From Candidatus Thiodiazotropha sp. (ex Gloverina cf. vestifex) (GTDB lineage: Bacteria; Pseudomonadota; Gammaproteobacteria; Chromatiales; Chromatiaceae), in contig JAHXHT010000086.1 of NCBI GenBank assembly GCA_025656435.1, forward strand, positions 1-8,770: a stretch of 8,770 nt of DNA, read 5' to 3'. Below, in pieces: positions 6,736 through 8,770 of this stretch (within the stretch, counting starts at the first letter, position 1; every line of letters starts with the position of its first letter). Under the pieces are notes generated by a model. It searched no databases and was not told the origin of the DNA. It saw only the letters and a program-made list of their open reading frames with translations. Made by a program: the position numbers and the translations under genes.

Positions 6736-7089
6736 ATGGATACTCAGGATTTTAAAAAGTTGATTCGATTTCCGAAGATCTTTGCGCTAATGGTCGTTGC
6801 ATGTATTGTGCTTGCATTACCGTTCTCGGTTTCGGCAGACAACCGAGTTGAGTTTGATGATTTCGAGGAAAGTATCTCAGGTCCATTGGATGGACTCGAT
6901 CTGAAGAAAAAGTGGATCTGGGTGGATGATATGATCTATTACCTGGATCGAAATGTGAAAGTGAAAGGTACCTCCACGAAGCTTGGCTTGATAATGGATT
7001 TAAAGCAGGGCGAGGTTGTGAAGTTAAGACTCAGGCCTAATGACAAAGAGCCTTCCATTCCCTATGTCGTTCTAATCGAGCGCGAGTAG
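6736..7089 (+). CDS. Small exported protein in the pilY2 position
   Basis: This 117-residue protein lies between pilY1 and pilE, exactly where P. aeruginosa has pilY2, and is about the length of PilY2. It has a basic N-terminal region, a hydrophobic stretch at about 15-33 and a likely signal peptidase site after Ala34 (SVSA/DN). The mature part is about 83 residues, charged and without Cys. It reads as short beta strands: WIWVDDMIYYLDRNVKVKG, then a LKQGEVVKLRL stretch and a terminal YVVLIERE. This resembles small single-domain beta-barrel proteins, but I recognise no catalytic motif. The name PilY2 rests on position, length and export signal, not on a sequence match I can verify, so no symbol is given. 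It starts 33 bp after pilY1 and ends 21 bp before pilE, so it is probably co-transcribed. Confidence 0.75.
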   Translation: MDTQDFKKLIRFPKIFALMVVACIVLALPFSVSADNRVEFDDFEESISGPLDGLDLKKKWIWVDDMIYYLDRNVKVKGTSTKLGLIMDLKQGEVVKLRLRPNDKEPSIPYVVLIERE

Positions 7090-7110
7090 TTACTAACAGA
7101 GTATTTGGCA

Positions 7111-7566
7111 ATGAGAAAATATAGCGCTGGTCTAACCCTGGTTGAGTTGATGGTCACCCTTGCTGTACTTGCGATCATTGTTTCTATTGGGTATCCAATG
7201 TATACGGCTCAAGTGCAGAAATCCAGGCGTGCGGATGCTCGTGCAGGGGTTATGGAACTTGCCATGGCACAGGAAAGAGAATTTGCTGCATGGGGTGGGT
7301 ATTCTGAAGCAAACGCAGCCATTACAGGTATAACCTTCGCGGATAGTGCTCCTGCACCCGATGCCAATAGTACGTTTGTTGCAGATGTGACAAGAATTGC
7401 GAATCAATATAACCAGTTCTATTCGTTTAACATACAGGCGGATAACAATGCTTTCATAATAACGGGTACACCTACAGGTAGACAGGCTGGTGATGCTGCA
7501 TGTGCCACGTTTTCTGTCGATCAAACCGGTACAAAAGCTGCCACAGATGGCAATTTATGCTGGTGA
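7111..7566 (+). CDS. pilE: Minor type IV pilin PilE
   Basis: This 151-residue protein is the last pilin of the operon, in the place of P. aeruginosa PilE, which links the minor-pilin complex to the major pilin. The start is set at the ATG at 7111; a TTG two codons upstream (7105) is in frame but less likely. The leader MRKYSAG is seven residues, and cleavage gives LTLVELMVTLAVLAIIVSIGYP with Glu12 at +5 and Leu at +1. The segment YTAQVQKSRRADARAGVMELA is typical of PilE. The C-terminal loop is closed by Cys131 and Cys150, around FSVDQTGTKA. The ribosome binding site is weak (AACAGAG, 7095-7101). The gene ends 8 bp from the end of the convergent ispH. Confidence 0.88.
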   Translation: MRKYSAGLTLVELMVTLAVLAIIVSIGYPMYTAQVQKSRRADARAGVMELAMAQEREFAAWGGYSEANAAITGITFADSAPAPDANSTFVADVTRIANQYNQFYSFNIQADNNAFIITGTPTGRQAGDAACATFSVDQTGTKAATDGNLCW

Positions 7567-7578
7567 TTTGATTATCAC
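7563..7578. other. Short inverted repeat across the pilE/ispH stop codons
   Basis: GTGAT (7563-7567) pairs with ATCAC (7574-7578) around a six-base loop, covering both stop codons and the 8-bp gap. The stem is only five A/T-rich base pairs and no T-run follows closely, so it is weak as a bidirectional terminator. No better terminator is visible between the two genes. Confidence 0.25.
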
Positions 7579-8513
7579 AGAAGTTCCTTGGGTAGAGAGA
7601 AAACAACCTCTTCTTTTTTGCCATGGGTTTCTATAAATTCTCTAGCACCCCATTGCTCTAATTTTTCGACAACATTTTCGACGAGAATCTCTGGTGCGGA
7701 GGCCCCTGCGGTGAGGCCGATGGATTCAGCGCTTTCTAACCAGGCTCTGTCGATATTCTCGGGACCATCAATAAGGTGAGCAGGGGTGCCATGCTTTTCT
7801 GCGATTTCCCTTAGTCTATTCGAATTAGAACTATTTGGTGAGCCGACTACGAGTACTAAATCGCAACGTCGAGCAAGCTCTTTTACTGCGTCCTGTCTAT
7901 TCTGAGTTGCATAACAAATATCTTTTTTCTTGGGTCCCGTGATATTCGGAAATCGACTACGTAATGCTTCGATGACCTCTTCTGTATCATCGATTGATAA
8001 TGTGGTTTGAGTAACGTATGCAATTTTTTGGGGTGAGTCAATTTCGAGTTTTTCGACATCTTCTTTGGTAACTACAAGGTGGATATGAGAGGTGTCTTGA
8101 TTCCTTGTGCACTGTCCCATAGTCCCTTCAACTTCAGGGTGCCCGCGGTGGCCGATGAGTATCACTTCATAACCATCTCGACAGCGTCTGGCAACTTCAA
8201 GGTGGACCTTGGTAACCAGTGGGCAGGTAGCATCGAATACTCTCAGTTCCCGCTTCTCTGCTTCCTGCCTTACCGATTGGGAAACACCATGAGCGCTGAA
8301 TATGACGGTATTTCCATCAGGTACGTCATCGAGTTCATCGACAAAAATGGCACCTCTCTGGCGAAGACTTTCAACTACAAAACGGTTATGCACCACTTCA
8401 TGCCGAACGTAGATCGGCGCACCCAGTTGCTCCAGAGCACGCTCGACGATTTCAATAGCCCGATCGACGCCGGCACAAAAGCCTCGAGGATTGGCAAGAA
8501 GAATCTGTTTCAT
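7575..8513 (-). CDS. ispH: 4-hydroxy-3-methylbut-2-enyl diphosphate reductase IspH
   Basis: This 312-residue cytosolic iron-sulfur enzyme (formerly LytB) makes isopentenyl and dimethylallyl diphosphate from HMBPP in the last step of the MEP pathway. All key residues are present. The cluster ligands are Cys13 (NPRGFCAGVDRA), Cys97 (DATCPLV) and Cys200 (DICYATQNRQ). Substrate-binding residues are His42, His75 (SAHGVS) and His125, with the proton-relay Glu127 (GHPEVEGT). Thr170 (TQTTLS), Ser228 and Asn230 (SSNSNRL), and Ser272 (GASAPE) complete the site. The length is normal for the family. It is transcribed toward the pilus operon and starts 4 bp after the fkpB stop, with no clear ribosome binding site of its own, so coupled translation in an fkpB-ispH transcript is likely. 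Confidence 0.97.
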   Translation of the reverse strand: MKQILLANPRGFCAGVDRAIEIVERALEQLGAPIYVRHEVVHNRFVVESLRQRGAIFVDELDDVPDGNTVIFSAHGVSQSVRQEAEKRELRVFDATCPLVTKVHLEVARRCRDGYEVILIGHRGHPEVEGTMGQCTRNQDTSHIHLVVTKEDVEKLEIDSPQKIAYVTQTTLSIDDTEEVIEALRSRFPNITGPKKKDICYATQNRQDAVKELARRCDLVLVVGSPNSSNSNRLREIAEKHGTPAHLIDGPENIDRAWLESAESIGLTAGASAPEILVENVVEKLEQWGAREFIETHGKKEEVVFSLPKELL

Positions 8514-8517
8514 GAGT

Positions 8518-8770
8518 TTACTCGGGTGGGTTCACATCCAGTATTGTGGTTTTGAAGAAAAAAGTCTTGCCGCTCAGGGGGTGATTGAAATCGAGCTGAA
8601 TCTTTGTGGGTTCTATCTCCACGATGCGGCCAGAAATTTCTTCGCCATTCGGCGTGGTAAAGCCGATAACCTGGCCTTCACATACGCTGATCGCCATGGA
8701 AGGCTGAAAGCCGAGGCGATTAGTCCCCGATAGGCGTAGGCGCGGTTGTATGGCCGTAATTGTGACTGTT
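8518..8770 (-). CDS. fkpB: FKBP-type peptidyl-prolyl isomerase FkpB, C-terminal part (cut by window edge)
   Basis: An open - strand frame enters at the window edge and ends with TAA at 8520-8518, giving the last 83 residues of a protein. The C-terminal half carries EGQVIGFTTPNGEEISGRI, then VEIEPTKIQLDFNHPLSGKT, and ends in ILDVNPPE. The DFNHPLSGKT block is the hallmark of SlyD/FkpB (SlpA)-type FKBP isomerases, which are about 150 residues long. The N-terminal FKBP part lies outside the window. The first 24 visible residues are less typical but remain in one open frame. Position next to ispH favours FkpB over SlyD, since lspA-fkpB-ispH is a common gammaproteobacterial order. It should catalyse cis-trans isomerisation of prolyl bonds in the cytosol. 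Confidence 0.9.
   Translation of the reverse strand, partial: TVTITAIQPRLRLSGTNRLGFQPSMAISVCEGQVIGFTTPNGEEISGRIVEIEPTKIQLDFNHPLSGKTFFFKTTILDVNPPE

Noticed and set aside
7105..7110. TTG start for pilE two codons upstream
   Set aside because: The ATG at 7111 gives a standard seven-residue leader, and a TTG start would need stronger evidence.
7593..7620. Terminator-like AGAG/CTCT stem followed by a T-run inside the end of ispH
   Set aside because: The stem has only about four base pairs and lies in ispH coding sequence. The T-run reflects Lys/Glu codons on the other strand.
8079..8555. Long + strand open frame opposite ispH
   Set aside because: It is the antisense shadow of a well-conserved ispH and has no recognisable product or ribosome binding site.
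8700..8770. Possible frameshift in fkpB because the first visible residues look atypical
   Set aside because: The frame is open throughout, and the spacing to the conserved EGQVIGF block is close to that expected for FkpB. Divergence is the simpler explanation.

Overview
The window is a type IV pilus minor-pilin operon on the + strand (about 216-7566), facing the end of a housekeeping operon on the - strand (7575-8770). The + strand order is fimU, pilV, pilW, pilX, pilY1, a small pilY2-position gene and pilE. The - strand reads fkpB (cut by the window edge) into ispH. The same gene order and the same convergent orientation occur in Pseudomonas aeruginosa (fimU-pilVWXY1Y2E against lspA-fkpB-ispH). 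This points to a gammaproteobacterium with moderate GC. I cannot name the genus.

Region by region: 1-215 is the upstream region of the pilus operon. I see no convincing gene in it. It holds nested and competing inverted repeats (18-81), two 9-bp elements that resemble a LytTR/AlgR-type binding site (139-168), and an 8-bp tandem duplication (176-191). From 216 to 7566 the seven pilus genes are tightly packed, with 4-bp stop/start overlaps at pilV/pilW and pilW/pilX and gaps of 9 to 33 bp elsewhere. PilE and IspH converge with only 8 bp between their stop codons. ispH and fkpB are 4 bp apart and probably co-transcribed.

How the genes work together: FimU, PilV, PilW, PilX and PilE carry class III (prepilin peptidase-type) leaders and are expected to form the priming and tip complex of the pilus. 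PilY1 is a large exported protein with a von Willebrand A-type N-terminal half and a PilY1 beta-propeller C-terminal half. It is expected to sit at the tip and act in adhesion, calcium-dependent control of retraction and surface sensing. The small exported protein between pilY1 and pilE sits where pilY2 lies in Pseudomonas. IspH (last step of the MEP isoprenoid pathway) and FkpB (peptidyl-prolyl isomerase) are housekeeping neighbours with no evident link to the pilus.

I see no mobile element, CRISPR array, RNA gene or clearly novel system. The points most worth a second look are the LytTR-like site upstream of fimU, the calcium-loop changes in PilY1 (a degenerate canonical loop plus two EF-hand-like loops), and the poorly characterised pilY2-position protein.
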